From an uncultured Tateyamaria sp. (GTDB lineage Bacteria; Pseudomonadota; Alphaproteobacteria; Rhodobacterales; Rhodobacteraceae), in contig NZ_CANNDS010000004.1 of assembly GCF_947503415.1 (NCBI RefSeq), positions 124,001 through 188,000 on the forward strand: a DNA stretch of 64,000 bases, written 5' to 3'. Positions 34,207 to 43,844 of this stretch are shown piece after piece. The notes under the pieces are model-generated. The model did not search any database, was not told where the DNA came from, and saw only the letters and a list, made by a program, of their open reading frames with translations. Within the stretch, counting starts at the first letter, position 1, and each line of letters opens with the position of its first letter. The position numbers and the translations under genes were made by a program.

Positions 34207-35175
34207 TCAATACCCACGCTTCGGATCAACCACATTGACCAACGCGTCTCCGCGCATCCAGTGGCCCAGGTTTTTCAGGAACAGATCGAACGAGGCTCTC
34301 TCCCAGTCCTCATAAACGGATGAGCAATGCGGCGAGATGATCACGTTCTCCAACGCCCAAAGGGGGCTTGTTGGCGGCAAAGGCTCGATTTCGAAGACGT
34401 CCAGCACGGCAGCGGCCACGCGACGAGCTTTCAGCGCGGCATGCAAGGCTGTCTGATCCACCACACCGCCGCGTGACACATCGGCGAAGATCACGCCGGG
34501 TTTCATGCGTGCGATTTCACCCGCACCGATCAGACCACGGGTCGCAGGGGTCAGCGGAGTCGAAACCGCGATGAAGTCGGCGCGTGGCAGCAGATCACCC
34601 AGATCGTCCGCGGCATGCACCTCGTCCACATCCTCCATCGGCTGAGGGCTGGCCCGAGTGCCGAGCACGGTCATGCCAAAGGCTTTGGCGCGTTTCGCCA
34701 CCGCTTGCCCGGTATGACCCAGCCCCGCGATCAACAGCGTCTTTCCGGCAAGCGGCGTGACCATGCGGGGCGTCCAGACCCGCGCGGCCTTGTCGGTGTT
34801 CAAACCGGGGATATCGAGGGTGAAATGCAAAAACCCGCCAAAGACGTATTCCGCCATCATCCCGGCCGCCACCCCGGCCGCATTTGTGACGGTCGTTTTC
34901 TCCGGGTCCCAGATGCCATAGTGATCCGTGCCCGCCCCGCCATTGGCAATCCAACGGGGGCCGCGGGGGCCAAACAGCGCGTCGCGGGGAAATCCGGGCG
35001 TGCCAGCAAAGCGCACGGAATAGACCACCTCAGGTCGGAAATCTTCGATCAACGCAGGCAGCGCGTCATAGCTGTGACACTCCCGAAACTCTGCGTGGGG
35101 ATGCGCGTCACGCAGCCACAGGGCCATCGGCGCGGTGTCATTGTTGTGCAGGACGATGCGCGGAATGTCAGGCAT
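34207..35175 (-). CDS. D-2-hydroxyacid dehydrogenase (NAD-dependent)
   Basis: This 322-residue enzyme starts at MPDIPRIVLH. The nucleotide-binding fold is at LAGKTLLIAGLGHTGQAVAKR (GxGxxG), followed by ADFIAVSTPLTPATRGLIG. The catalytic Arg is in ADVSRGGVVDQTAL, the Glu in LDVFEIEPLPPTSPLW and the His in VIISPHCSS. It interconverts a 2-oxo acid and a D-2-hydroxy acid. It is the last gene of the minus-strand operon and overlaps the MmgE/PrpD stop by eight bases. Confidence 0.88.
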   Translation of the reverse strand: MPDIPRIVLHNNDTAPMALWLRDAHPHAEFRECHSYDALPALIEDFRPEVVYSVRFAGTPGFPRDALFGPRGPRWIANGGAGTDHYGIWDPEKTTVTNAAGVAAGMMAEYVFGGFLHFTLDIPGLNTDKAARVWTPRMVTPLAGKTLLIAGLGHTGQAVAKRAKAFGMTVLGTRASPQPMEDVDEVHAADDLGDLLPRADFIAVSTPLTPATRGLIGAGEIARMKPGVIFADVSRGGVVDQTALHAALKARRVAAAVLDVFEIEPLPPTSPLWALENVIISPHCSSVYEDWERASFDLFLKNLGHWMRGDALVNVVDPKRGY

Positions 35176-36508
35176 GAGTGTCCTCCACAGGTGCGCGAAC
35201 AAGAAGCGCCAATTCGCTGAATGTCACCCCCGGCTGCATAAGCCGTTCGCGCATCGCCCACACGGCAGACCGGCGCGGCTCGGAGAGGGGGGCGGCCATG
35301 ATGTGGAACTTGTCCTCCACCTCCTGCATCTGCATCGGGGCCTCGGGCCCACCGCGTGCGTGCACGTCGCCCGATGCAATTCGGGTGCCGTCCGACAGCT
35401 CAACCGTGACATCGGACCATCTGCTTTCGGGGAACCGGTCGGAATGCCGGGCCGTCTCGCGCACTGAAATGCGTGGCAACGCATGGGCCACCTTCGGGTC
35501 GTTCAACGCAGCACCTGTGATCTCTGCAGGACCAATCCGGCCATGCACCAGCATCGCAGCAAGGGCAAAGCGCAGGGAGTACTGCGCCTGTGATGTGGTC
35601 TTGGGCATTTCAGTGAACAGCGCTGCGGCCTCGGCGAACGTGTTCACTTCGATCTTCGCGACGTCATCTACACCAAACCCATGCGCGTGCATCAAACCGG
35701 AAAAGGCATCCAGCGACGCATGCGCCCAACGGCAGATCGGATAGGGCTTGATGTAGTTCTTCTCGACCGTCCAGACCGCGCCCAGATCGGCCCAGTGCTG
35801 TGGCGCGTCCTCGACAGTGATCGCGGGCGCACCGGCAAACCCATCCATCGCCAGCAACGTGGCCATGGACCCTACCAATGCGCCCATGCCAGAGCCGTCG
35901 TGCAGCATGGTCGGATTGGCAATCTCGCGCATCATCTGACTGCGTGGGCCGTGATATTCGGCGATCCCAAACGCATGGCGCAACTGATCAGGTGATGCAC
36001 CCCTCAACCGGCACCCCAGTGCGGCGACACCCAGTGCGTTCCATGCGCCGGACGTGTGATAATCGCTGACGGACGCGTGCAGCGCGATCGCGGCACGGGC
36101 AGCAACCTCATAGGACATGACAAGCGCCATCAAGGCGTCACGTGCGGTCAGGTCCGGCGTTTTCTCGGCAAAGGCAAACAAAGCAGGCACCACGGCACAC
36201 CCGATATGCCCCTTGGTCGGATTGTAGCCGTCATGCGCGTCGAGGTTGTCGATCTGTGTGGCCGCAGCAAATGCGGCACCCGGGATGGACGCACGCCGCC
36301 CGTCGAACATGATGCTGGCCGCGTTCTCCGGCATGCCCGCCCCGTGATAGGCAAATGCGTGATCCCGCGCGATCCGGCCAACCTCCAAACCTGCCGCACC
36401 TGCGGCCACGCCCACCGTGTCGATCAGCAGCGTCGCCGCCATATCAAGCGCGCTTTCCGGAAAGTCCCCATCCGACAGGGCAAACGCGGCTATCTGGTCA
36501 AACTCCAT
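35168..36508 (-). CDS. MmgE/PrpD family protein (dehydratase/decarboxylase/epimerase-type)
   Basis: This 446-residue protein starts at MEFDQIAAFAL, after AAGGGG. It matches the MmgE/PrpD family in length and in blocks LLIDTVGVAAGAAGLEVG, NLDAHDGYNPTKGHIGCAVV and IKPYPICRWAHASLDAF. Family members include 2-methylcitrate dehydratase, cis-aconitate decarboxylase and iminodisuccinate epimerase. In this operon a dehydratase of a hydroxy acid is the most coherent guess. The gene overlaps its neighbours on both sides (11 and 8 bases), which implies tight co-expression. Confidence 0.85.
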   Translation of the reverse strand: MEFDQIAAFALSDGDFPESALDMAATLLIDTVGVAAGAAGLEVGRIARDHAFAYHGAGMPENAASIMFDGRRASIPGAAFAAATQIDNLDAHDGYNPTKGHIGCAVVPALFAFAEKTPDLTARDALMALVMSYEVAARAAIALHASVSDYHTSGAWNALGVAALGCRLRGASPDQLRHAFGIAEYHGPRSQMMREIANPTMLHDGSGMGALVGSMATLLAMDGFAGAPAITVEDAPQHWADLGAVWTVEKNYIKPYPICRWAHASLDAFSGLMHAHGFGVDDVAKIEVNTFAEAAALFTEMPKTTSQAQYSLRFALAAMLVHGRIGPAEITGAALNDPKVAHALPRISVRETARHSDRFPESRWSDVTVELSDGTRIASGDVHARGGPEAPMQMQEVEDKFHIMAAPLSEPRRSAVWAMRERLMQPGVTFSELALLVRAPVEDTHA

Positions 36509-37247
36509 GGCCAACCCCTTCCATGATCTGCCCGTATTCCGACACGCCAAGTTCGATGCCGCACAGCTGCATGGCCTGAAACATCATGGCTTGGTTCGAG
36601 GTGATCACCGGCTTGCCCAAAGCCTGCTCCAACCGTGAAATGACCTCCACGCTGCGCATGTCGGTGCATGACAAAACCACTGCCTGAGCGTCCGCGTGAT
36701 CGGCGGCAAGTCCCAGCTCAAACACAGCGTCCGGGTCCAGTTCGCCCTGACCGTAATTGTCCAGTTCCCCCGCCACTTCTGACCGCGCCACGGTCTGAAT
36801 GCCCGCCTCAGACAGGAACCGGGTCGCCAAGTCGTTGATCGCGGCGACATAGGGCGAGGCAAAGCCGATGCGGTCCACGTTCAGGACCTTCAACGCGTAC
36901 ACCAACGCGCCCGCCGCCGTCACGGTCCGGGCTCCGCTCTCCGCCTTGATCCGTTCGGCAAGGGCGCGGTCAAAGTAAAGGCCGTGCGTCAGCGTGGCCG
37001 ACGTACATCCATACAGGATGACGTCCGGGCGCACGCCCTGCAAAAGGCGCAAAGGCTCATCCAGATCAGCCGCACCCAGCCCGTGCATCTGTGCGGCGTC
37101 CGGTATCTCGTCCTGATCATAACCACCCAGCCGCGCCACATGCAGCGACACGCCTTCAGGACACAAGAGCGCCATGTCAGGCTCAAGATTGGTATTGGTG
37201 AACGGCACCAGAACGCCAAACCGCGCCCGACCACGGGTGTGCATCAT
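36498..37247 (-). CDS. Maleate isomerase/Asp-Glu racemase superfamily enzyme
   Basis: This 249-residue protein starts MMHTRGRARFGVLVPFTNTN. The two catalytic cysteines are present in DVILYGCTSATLTHG and VVLSCTDMRSVE, followed by GKPVITSNQAMMFQAMQLCG; this pattern is that of maleate cis-trans isomerases and arylmalonate decarboxylases. Hydantoin racemases belong to the same superfamily, so racemisation of the hyuAB substrate is an alternative. It overlaps the aminotransferase stop (ATGA) and the MmgE/PrpD start. Confidence 0.85.
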   Translation of the reverse strand: MMHTRGRARFGVLVPFTNTNLEPDMALLCPEGVSLHVARLGGYDQDEIPDAAQMHGLGAADLDEPLRLLQGVRPDVILYGCTSATLTHGLYFDRALAERIKAESGARTVTAAGALVYALKVLNVDRIGFASPYVAAINDLATRFLSEAGIQTVARSEVAGELDNYGQGELDPDAVFELGLAADHADAQAVVLSCTDMRSVEVISRLEQALGKPVITSNQAMMFQAMQLCGIELGVSEYGQIMEGVGHGV

Positions 37248-38326
37248 GGCTTTTCCCCCTCTGCCCATCTTACCAGACTGTCCGCTGCATGGTTCAGGTG
37301 TTCCGCCGCCGCAACGGTGACACGCAAACACTCAGGCAATCCCACGCCGGCTTGGGCACGCACAACAACACCCTCGGCCCGAAGGGCGGCGTCAGCCCGC
37401 TGCGCCGACATGGCATCGCCAAAGCGGATCAGGGCGAAATTGGTGAAGCTGTCGGCCACATCGAACCCGCTCGCGCGCAGCCGTTGGATGAACCCATCGC
37501 GCAACTGGCAAGTCATCTCACAGGTCTCAAGCATATAGGGCTGATCTCGCAGCACCGCCGCTGCCGCCGCCTGTCCGACGATCGATACATTGTTGGGGTT
37601 CATCACCTTGCGGACCTCATTGGCGATGCGGGGTGGAAACAGACCCCAGCCCACCCGTAGCCCGGCCAGCCCATAGGCTTTGGACAGCGTGCGCAGGATC
37701 ACCGTATCGCCGCGCTCAACCAGATCGAACATCGGCTCCCTGAAGCCGTCCGCGAACTCGCCATAGGCTTCATCAATCACCAACAGGATGTCACCGCGCA
37801 GCCCTGCGCGCAGGCAAAGCAGGTCGGCGCGCGGAATGCGGGTGCCCGTTGGATTGCCGGGATTGGCGACAAAGACAATGCGCGTGTCGGCCCGAACCGC
37901 ATCAAGAAGGGCATCAACGCAGACATATCCGCCCTTTTCCGGGGCAGTGTCGTAGCGCGCCCGCGCCATCAGTGTGGCGGTCCGGAAAAACGGGTAAGCG
38001 TGCGCGGGGGCCAAAACCGCATTCTGATCATCGGCAAACACCTGTGTCAGGCATGCAATCAGCTCCATTGATCCGTTCCCGCACAGAATACGGTCTGCGG
38101 GAATGCCGTGCAGCCCTGACAAAGCGGTGCGCACATCGCCCCAGTTCGGGTCTGGATACAGATGCGCGGAGGCGAGTGTGTTGCTGACGGCTTCGGCCAC
38201 ACATGGGCTGGGCGGGCGCAGACTTTCGTTCTGCGACAATGAGATTAGCCGCTTGCCGCCAGGGGCGTCCAACTTGGCCAGCGCATAGGGCGACATCGCC
38301 GCGATATGTTTGACAGGGGCAATCAC
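37244..38326 (-). CDS. PLP-dependent class I/II aminotransferase (HisC-like)
   Basis: This 360-residue enzyme has GTG 38326 as start (ATG 38296 possible). Visible motifs are ISLSQNESLRPPSP (substrate N-terminus), ILCGNGSMELI (phosphate site), FVANPGNPTGT (Asn for PLP), VIDEAYGEFAD (Asp) and ILRTLSKAYGLAGLRVGW, with the Schiff-base Lys in LSKAYG. It resembles histidinol-phosphate aminotransferase, but the context is catabolic and no his genes are near. A transaminase step giving a 2-oxo acid for the dehydrogenase is likely. Confidence 0.87.
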   Translation of the reverse strand: MIAPVKHIAAMSPYALAKLDAPGGKRLISLSQNESLRPPSPCVAEAVSNTLASAHLYPDPNWGDVRTALSGLHGIPADRILCGNGSMELIACLTQVFADDQNAVLAPAHAYPFFRTATLMARARYDTAPEKGGYVCVDALLDAVRADTRIVFVANPGNPTGTRIPRADLLCLRAGLRGDILLVIDEAYGEFADGFREPMFDLVERGDTVILRTLSKAYGLAGLRVGWGLFPPRIANEVRKVMNPNNVSIVGQAAAAAVLRDQPYMLETCEMTCQLRDGFIQRLRASGFDVADSFTNFALIRFGDAMSAQRADAALRAEGVVVRAQAGVGLPECLRVTVAAAEHLNHAADSLVRWAEGEKP

Positions 38327-39972
38327 GGCTTGACCCCATAGATGTCACGCGCCGCCTCTGGACTGATCAACCCATCCTCAAGATCGCGCAGCACGTCGTC
38401 ACGCTCCCGCTCTCGCGGCGCGCCGAAACCGCCACCACCCGGGGTCTCGAACACCAGCGTTTCGCCCGCTTTCACCCGGACCTCACCCTTGCCGGGCAGG
38501 TCTGGCCCGTCATGGCCGATCCGGATGCGCCCGCATGCGCCCGCACTGCCGCCGCCACGTCCGCGCGCGGGGTTCAGCACCCGTTCGACCGACAGAAACA
38601 GCATGAAATCCTCGTCTTGAGAGGACTGCACTTCAATATGCTGCCCCAAACCGCCGCGCATCCGCCCGGGCCCGCCGCTGTCTTGTTTCAACTCTCGCCG
38701 CGTGATCAGGATCGGGGCCACAGCCTCGGTCGTCTCCACCTGCGATCCCCAAACACCTGACGGAAACGCGGTTGCTGACAGGCCATCCAGACCGGGCCGC
38801 GCGCCGGTGCCACCGCTGAACACCAGTTCCAGTGCAAATTGCGTGCCTCCCTGCGACACAGCCTCGGGCGTATGGCGCAGCGGCAGGTCATACATGCAGG
38901 ACGCACCCTCGGCCGGGACCAGATCAGGCAGAACCTGGCTCAGGCAGCCATAGACCAGATCAGGGGTCATCTGCCCCAACGTGTGGCGCATGGCCACCGG
39001 GGCGTGGGGCTGCGCGTTGAGGATGCAGTCCTTCGGGCCGTCCACTCTGAAAGGTGCAAGCGATCCCGCGTTGTTGGGAATGTCAGGGCCGATGATGCAG
39101 CGCAGGGCGAACACCGAATACGCGGTGGCATAGTTGAGCGGCACATTGATGCCCTTGTTCGACAGGCCCGACGTGCCGTTGAAATCCAGCGCAATCCGAT
39201 CATCCGCAATGGTCAGGGCCGCGTGCAGTTCGATCTCATGCTCATAGCCATCCACCTTCAGAACATTGTGCCAGGTCCCGTTGGGCAGGTCTGCAATGGC
39301 CTCAATGGTGCCACGGTAGGACGTGTCGATGATATAGGTCGCCAGATCGTCCAGATGGTCGATGCCAAATTCATCCATCATGCCCGCAACCCGCGCCGCC
39401 CCCGTCTCGCAACAGGCGATAAGCGCATATATGTCACCCTCATTGGCGATGGGCTCGCGCGAGTTTGCCTTGACGATCTCCATCAACAGCGCGTTCAGCA
39501 CGCCCGCATCCATCAGCTTGCAGGGGGGGATAAGCAGCCCCTCGTCATAGATATCCGCGCCCTCCGGCCCCATGCCCAGACCGCCCAGATCAACCAGATG
39601 CGAGGTGCACGAGGTGAAGCCAACCACATGGCCCTTGAAGAACACCGGCATCATCAAAAGGAAGTCGTTCAGATGGCCCGAGGCGATCCACGGATCGTTG
39701 GTCATGTAGATGTCGCCGGGTTTCATGTCCTGCACCACAAAGCGCCCGCGCAGGGTTTTGACCGCTTCGGCCATGGTGTTTATATGCCCCGGCGTGCCGG
39801 TGACGGCTTGGGCAAGCATACGGCCCTGTAGGTCGAAAATGCCTGCCGAGATGTCCCCGCATTCACGCACAATCGGCGAAAAGGCCGCGCGGATCAGGGC
39901 CTGACCCTGTTCCTCGACCACGGCCAGAAGCCGGTTCCACATGACTTGCAGGCGGGTGTTGGTGATGTTCAT
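38323..39972 (-). CDS. hyuB: Hydantoinase B/oxoprolinase family subunit
   Basis: This 549-residue subunit matches HyuB: DPWIASGHLNDFLLMMPVFF, GGLGMGPEGADIYDEGLLIP and GTSGLSNKGINVPLNYATAY, with a C-terminal FETPGGGGFGAPRERE. With HyuA it forms an ATP-dependent lactam/imide amidohydrolase (N-methylhydantoinase, 5-oxoprolinase or caprolactamase type) or an acetophenone-carboxylase-like enzyme. It overlaps hyuA by four bases and the aminotransferase by four. Confidence 0.92.
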   Translation of the reverse strand: MNITNTRLQVMWNRLLAVVEEQGQALIRAAFSPIVRECGDISAGIFDLQGRMLAQAVTGTPGHINTMAEAVKTLRGRFVVQDMKPGDIYMTNDPWIASGHLNDFLLMMPVFFKGHVVGFTSCTSHLVDLGGLGMGPEGADIYDEGLLIPPCKLMDAGVLNALLMEIVKANSREPIANEGDIYALIACCETGAARVAGMMDEFGIDHLDDLATYIIDTSYRGTIEAIADLPNGTWHNVLKVDGYEHEIELHAALTIADDRIALDFNGTSGLSNKGINVPLNYATAYSVFALRCIIGPDIPNNAGSLAPFRVDGPKDCILNAQPHAPVAMRHTLGQMTPDLVYGCLSQVLPDLVPAEGASCMYDLPLRHTPEAVSQGGTQFALELVFSGGTGARPGLDGLSATAFPSGVWGSQVETTEAVAPILITRRELKQDSGGPGRMRGGLGQHIEVQSSQDEDFMLFLSVERVLNPARGRGGGSAGACGRIRIGHDGPDLPGKGEVRVKAGETLVFETPGGGGFGAPRERERDDVLRDLEDGLISPEAARDIYGVKP

Positions 39973-42068
39973 TGCGCGCGCTCCGGTGTGCGGGTCAGCC
40001 AGATGTTTCCGCCACCATCCACGTGGGCCGCGAAGTCGGCACTGACGAATGTGGTGGTCTGGGGCTCCGTGATCAGCGCGGGACCGGACAAATGATCACC
40101 GGGCCTGAGTGCGGCGCGGTCGTAAATGTCGGCCTCGCACCAGTCGCCTGTGACATCGCACAGGATCGACCGGTGCCCGGCGGGCTGTGCTGCCTGTGTC
40201 GCGGCAATCTCAGGGGGGTGCTGCAATGCGTGCGGCTCGGACGACACCTCAAGCGCCCAGTTCAGGATCTCGATACTCATGCCCGGAACCGCACGGCTGA
40301 ACTGGCGGCTGTACTCCGCCTCAAAGCTGTCGCGCAGCGCGGGGATATCTTTGTCCTCCAACGCGCGGTCTGGCAGGGGGATTGCGATTTCGTGGCCTTG
40401 GCCGTGATAGCGCATGAAGCCCTGACGCCGCTGCACAAGCGCACCCACGGGCGCCCCGGCACGCACGACGGATTGCGCCTCGGATATCATCGCGTCGAAA
40501 AAGGCGTTGAGCCCCTGCGCATCCAGCGTGTCGAGCGTTTCATAGCGCGACCGGACAATCTCAAAGGACACCGGTGCAAACAGAAAGCCCACCGCCGACC
40601 CCACGCCGGGATCACGCGGGATCAGGATGCGGTCCACTCGGGCGCGCCGCGCCACACGGGTCGCGTGCAAGGGTCCGTTGCCACCAAACGCAATCATCAG
40701 CCGCGCGCTCAGGTCCTTTCCGGATTCCACGGCATGCATCCGACCCGCACTCGCCATGTTCTCGTCCACGATCTCGCTGATCGCAAAAGCGGCCTGTTCG
40801 GCATCCACATCCAAAGCCTGCCCCACGCCACGCTCCAGCGCCAATTGGGTCGCGCCTATGTCGATGGCCAACCTGCCTTCCGCAAAGCGGCTGGGCTCGA
40901 TCAGACCCTGCATCACGTCTGCATCCGTCACGGTGGGATCGGTCCCGCCCTTGGCAAAGGCCGCAGGCCCGGGTTCCGAGCCCGCGCTTTCCGGCCCGAC
41001 CTGCAAACGCCCCAGCCGGTCCACCTGGGCAATGGACCCGCCACCCGCACCGATTTCAATCATCTCGATCACCGGTATGCGGACGGGCATGCCAGAGCCC
41101 TTGATGAACCGTGCGGCACGGGCGATTTCGAACTTGCGCGCGGTCTGCGGACGATACCCGTCGATCAGGCACAGCTTGGCCGTCGTCCCGCCCATATCAA
41201 AGCTCAGCACCTCCCGCTCGCCCGTCTCGGCGGCGATGCGCGCGGCCAGAATGGCGCCACCCGCAGGGCCGGATTCCACCAGCCGGATGGGCAGGCGGGT
41301 GGCGGTCTCAACCGTTGTCATACCGCCGCCCGCGGTCATCATCAGGATCGGACAGGCCAGCCCTTCTTTCGTGAACCGCGCCTCGAACGCGGCCAGGTAC
41401 TGGGCCATCTGCGGCTGGATGTAGGCGTTGGCAATCGTGGTCGACAGCCGGTCGAACTCGCGGGCCTCGGGGCTGACCTCGTGGGACAGCGACACCACCA
41501 GATCGGGCAACGCAGCCTGCAGCACATCCCGCAGCTTCAGCTCATGCGCAGGGTTTGCATAGGCGTGCAACAGACAGATCGCGACAGCCGTGGCACCACT
41601 GGCCGCCAGTTCCTCCGCCAGCCGATCAACAGCGGCCTCATCAAGGGGATGAATTTCCGCCCCTCTCGCATCCATACGACCGCCGATGGTGAACGACCGG
41701 GACCGGGGCACAATCAGATCGGGCTTGACCAGATTGATGTCATACTGGCTGAAGCGACGCTCATACGCGATCTCCAGAATGTCGCGAAACCCGTCTGTCG
41801 TGACGGTCGCCACAACCGCGCCGCGCCGCTCGATCAGGGCATTCGTGGCCAAGGTCGTGCCATGGATGAAACCGCCGATCTGGTCCCAATTCGCATCGGC
41901 CATGGCCAGCACCCGTCTGGCCCCTTCAACCGCCCCAATATCCGGGCTTTCGGGGGTCGTCGCGGTCTTGGTGGTGGCAAGGATATGACCTTGCCCGTCC
42001 ACCAAAACCGTGTCGGTGAACGTGCCGCCGATATCAATCGCAAGACGGAAGCCGCTGTTATCAGTCAT
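39969..42068 (-). CDS. hyuA: Hydantoinase A/oxoprolinase family subunit
   Basis: This 699-residue ATP-binding subunit has the actin-like N-terminus (RLAIDIGGTFTDTVLVDGQG), then GTTLATNALIERRGA, LVESGPAGGAILAARIA and LSFDMGGTTAKLCLIDGY. The C-terminal part ends with TEPQTTTFVSADF. The subunit phosphorylates the amide or carbonyl of the ring substrate for hydrolysis. It is the first gene of the six-gene operon; the upstream ~700 bases should contain the promoter. Confidence 0.93.
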   Translation of the reverse strand: MTDNSGFRLAIDIGGTFTDTVLVDGQGHILATTKTATTPESPDIGAVEGARRVLAMADANWDQIGGFIHGTTLATNALIERRGAVVATVTTDGFRDILEIAYERRFSQYDINLVKPDLIVPRSRSFTIGGRMDARGAEIHPLDEAAVDRLAEELAASGATAVAICLLHAYANPAHELKLRDVLQAALPDLVVSLSHEVSPEAREFDRLSTTIANAYIQPQMAQYLAAFEARFTKEGLACPILMMTAGGGMTTVETATRLPIRLVESGPAGGAILAARIAAETGEREVLSFDMGGTTAKLCLIDGYRPQTARKFEIARAARFIKGSGMPVRIPVIEMIEIGAGGGSIAQVDRLGRLQVGPESAGSEPGPAAFAKGGTDPTVTDADVMQGLIEPSRFAEGRLAIDIGATQLALERGVGQALDVDAEQAAFAISEIVDENMASAGRMHAVESGKDLSARLMIAFGGNGPLHATRVARRARVDRILIPRDPGVGSAVGFLFAPVSFEIVRSRYETLDTLDAQGLNAFFDAMISEAQSVVRAGAPVGALVQRRQGFMRYHGQGHEIAIPLPDRALEDKDIPALRDSFEAEYSRQFSRAVPGMSIEILNWALEVSSEPHALQHPPEIAATQAAQPAGHRSILCDVTGDWCEADIYDRAALRPGDHLSGPALITEPQTTTFVSADFAAHVDGGGNIWLTRTPERAQ

Positions 42069-42774
42069 GAAAGTCTGCAGGAGAGTGAAGGTTCAGGAAG
42101 TGCCGGGAAGGCCCAAGCTGCAAATGCCGAAACGGCAAACAACTGGCTCCGGGTCAGACCACAAGGTCACAACCGGTTGCCCGGCGCCCCAAATCCACCC
42201 TAGCATCTCGCGTCACCATTCGGCCGCCTTTGCTCTCTCACAATGCGATGACGCTGCCTGAGCGGATGACCCGTTGTCAATAAATATTGGTTTCGCGCCT
42301 GCGCCGGGCATCGGCTTATGTCCTGATTTTGGGCATCGTCTCGCACCTGCAAGATGGGCTCCGGGCAGGCCTTGCACGTCCCAACCTGACCGTGCCTTGG
42401 GATCGCTGAAAACCCGAGTGGCACGACCGCACCAAACGCTACTGCGTCAAGGCACGCTGGGGTCGGATTGCACCAAGAGTTCATCAGTCCCAAAGACATG
42501 GCCAAACGTCACCCATGAACCGGACCGAAACACATCCATGCAGCCCAGAGGTTTGATGAAAACGGTGATCGACACCCATTCAGCGACTTATGCTTTTGCC
42601 CGCGCGGCAAGTTTCACGGCGCGGCAAAGGCCGGTCTTGCACAGTTGGTCAAGGCGTCCGATTTCCGCCCATAGTGCAGGATGCCGCGTGGCGCGCGGAT
42701 GGCTGATGAATAAGGTTATTTCCCAATGGCATAAAGCCGCGCCTCACCTCGGGCGATCATTTCGCCCCAGTATC
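42069..42774. other. 706-base gene-free stretch upstream of hyuA
   Basis: The stretch lies between the hyuA start (minus) and the stop of the GlxA-type gene (minus). No convincing gene, RNA or insertion-sequence end is visible; two ~100-190-residue frames have Arg/Pro-rich shadow composition. The hyu promoter and its regulator site presumably lie near 42069-42250. An AT-rich island (CAATAAATATTGG, 42276-42288) contains the perfect palindrome CAATAAATATTG-like core AATATT. Confidence 0.45.
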
Positions 42775-43752
42775 TTAGGGCGCACCCAGACGTTCGCGGT
42801 ACCGGACGGGTGGAACCCCCATCGTCTTTCGAAAGTCGCGGCGAAAGGTTTCTGCTGAGCCGAACCCGCAGACTTCCCAGACATCCGATAGCGGGATCGT
42901 GCTGTTTTCCAGCAACTCCGCCGCGCGAGACACCCGTTCCACCTTTAACCAGTTCAGCGGGGTTGTGCCCACTTCCTCATGAAAACGCCGCGCCAATGTG
43001 CGCCCGCTTGTGGCGGCGGTGCTGGCCATACGCTCAATCGGCCATTCTTCGTCTATGGAAGCTCGGATACGATCCTGAAGCGCCGCCAAACCAGATCCCG
43101 TTCGGGCCTTTGGTTCCGGGCGGGGTACAAACTGTCGCTGGCCACCGTCGCGTTGGGCGGGCAGGACCAAGCGTCGCGCCACGGATGCGGCAACCTGTGC
43201 ACCAAAATCCTGACGGATGATATGCAGCCCCAAATCCAGCCCTGCCGCTGATCCCGCCGAGGTGAACACCCGCTCGCCTTCAACAAACAAAACATCAGGA
43301 TCGACGGTGATGTCTGGATACTGCTCCGCGAGCTTTTCGGTGTAGCGCCAGTGGGTTGTCGCGGCCTTGCCATTCAACAGCCCCGCGGCTGCCAAGACAA
43401 AGACACCGGAACAGATGGACGCAACCCGCGCACCACGGGCGTAAGCTGCACGCAGGGCCTCGCATAACTCTTCTGGAACAGGCGTATCTGCACCGCGCCA
43501 TCCGGGGACGATGATCAGACTGGCATCCTGCAACAGGCCAAGGTCGTCTGCTGCGTCCAACGTAATGCCACCGACAGCACGAATGGGGCCCGGTTCGGCC
43601 TTAACGGTCGCAAATGTGTACCAATTGTCGAATTCAGGTCGGGGCAGGGCAAAAAGCTCGACGGCAATGCCAAATTCGAACGTGCACAACCCATCATAGG
43701 CAATGGCGCACACCAGCGGGTGATCTTGGGGGGAAGAGGCAAATTTTGTCAC
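42775..43752 (-). CDS. GlxA/FtrA-type AraC-family regulator with DJ-1/PfpI-like domain
   Basis: This 325-residue regulator has an N-terminal DJ-1/PfpI amidotransferase-like sensor (~12-180; VASICSGVFVLAAAGLLNGK with the nucleophile-elbow Cys, then TTHWRYTEKLAEQYP) and a C-terminal AraC DNA-binding domain (SGRTLARRFHEEVGTTPLNW and DVWEVCGFGSAETFRRDFRK). Family members sense amino acids, betaines or related compounds. It is divergent from the NTF2-like/VOC pair (92-base gap) and could also act on the hyu operon. Confidence 0.9.
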   Translation of the reverse strand: MTKFASSPQDHPLVCAIAYDGLCTFEFGIAVELFALPRPEFDNWYTFATVKAEPGPIRAVGGITLDAADDLGLLQDASLIIVPGWRGADTPVPEELCEALRAAYARGARVASICSGVFVLAAAGLLNGKAATTHWRYTEKLAEQYPDITVDPDVLFVEGERVFTSAGSAAGLDLGLHIIRQDFGAQVAASVARRLVLPAQRDGGQRQFVPRPEPKARTGSGLAALQDRIRASIDEEWPIERMASTAATSGRTLARRFHEEVGTTPLNWLKVERVSRAAELLENSTIPLSDVWEVCGFGSAETFRRDFRKTMGVPPVRYRERLGAP

Positions 43753-43844
43753 GTTGGCAGAATCCGACCGTACATTGTCAATTGCGCCAGTATCGCGTTT
43801 TGTTCAGAGCTGGCAAGCCTGTTTCATCACATTGAAACGGAGAC

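Noticed and set aside
42274-42858. Plus-strand frame upstream of hyuA
   Set aside because: It overlaps the GlxA-type gene, has a shadow-like composition and lacks a ribosome site.
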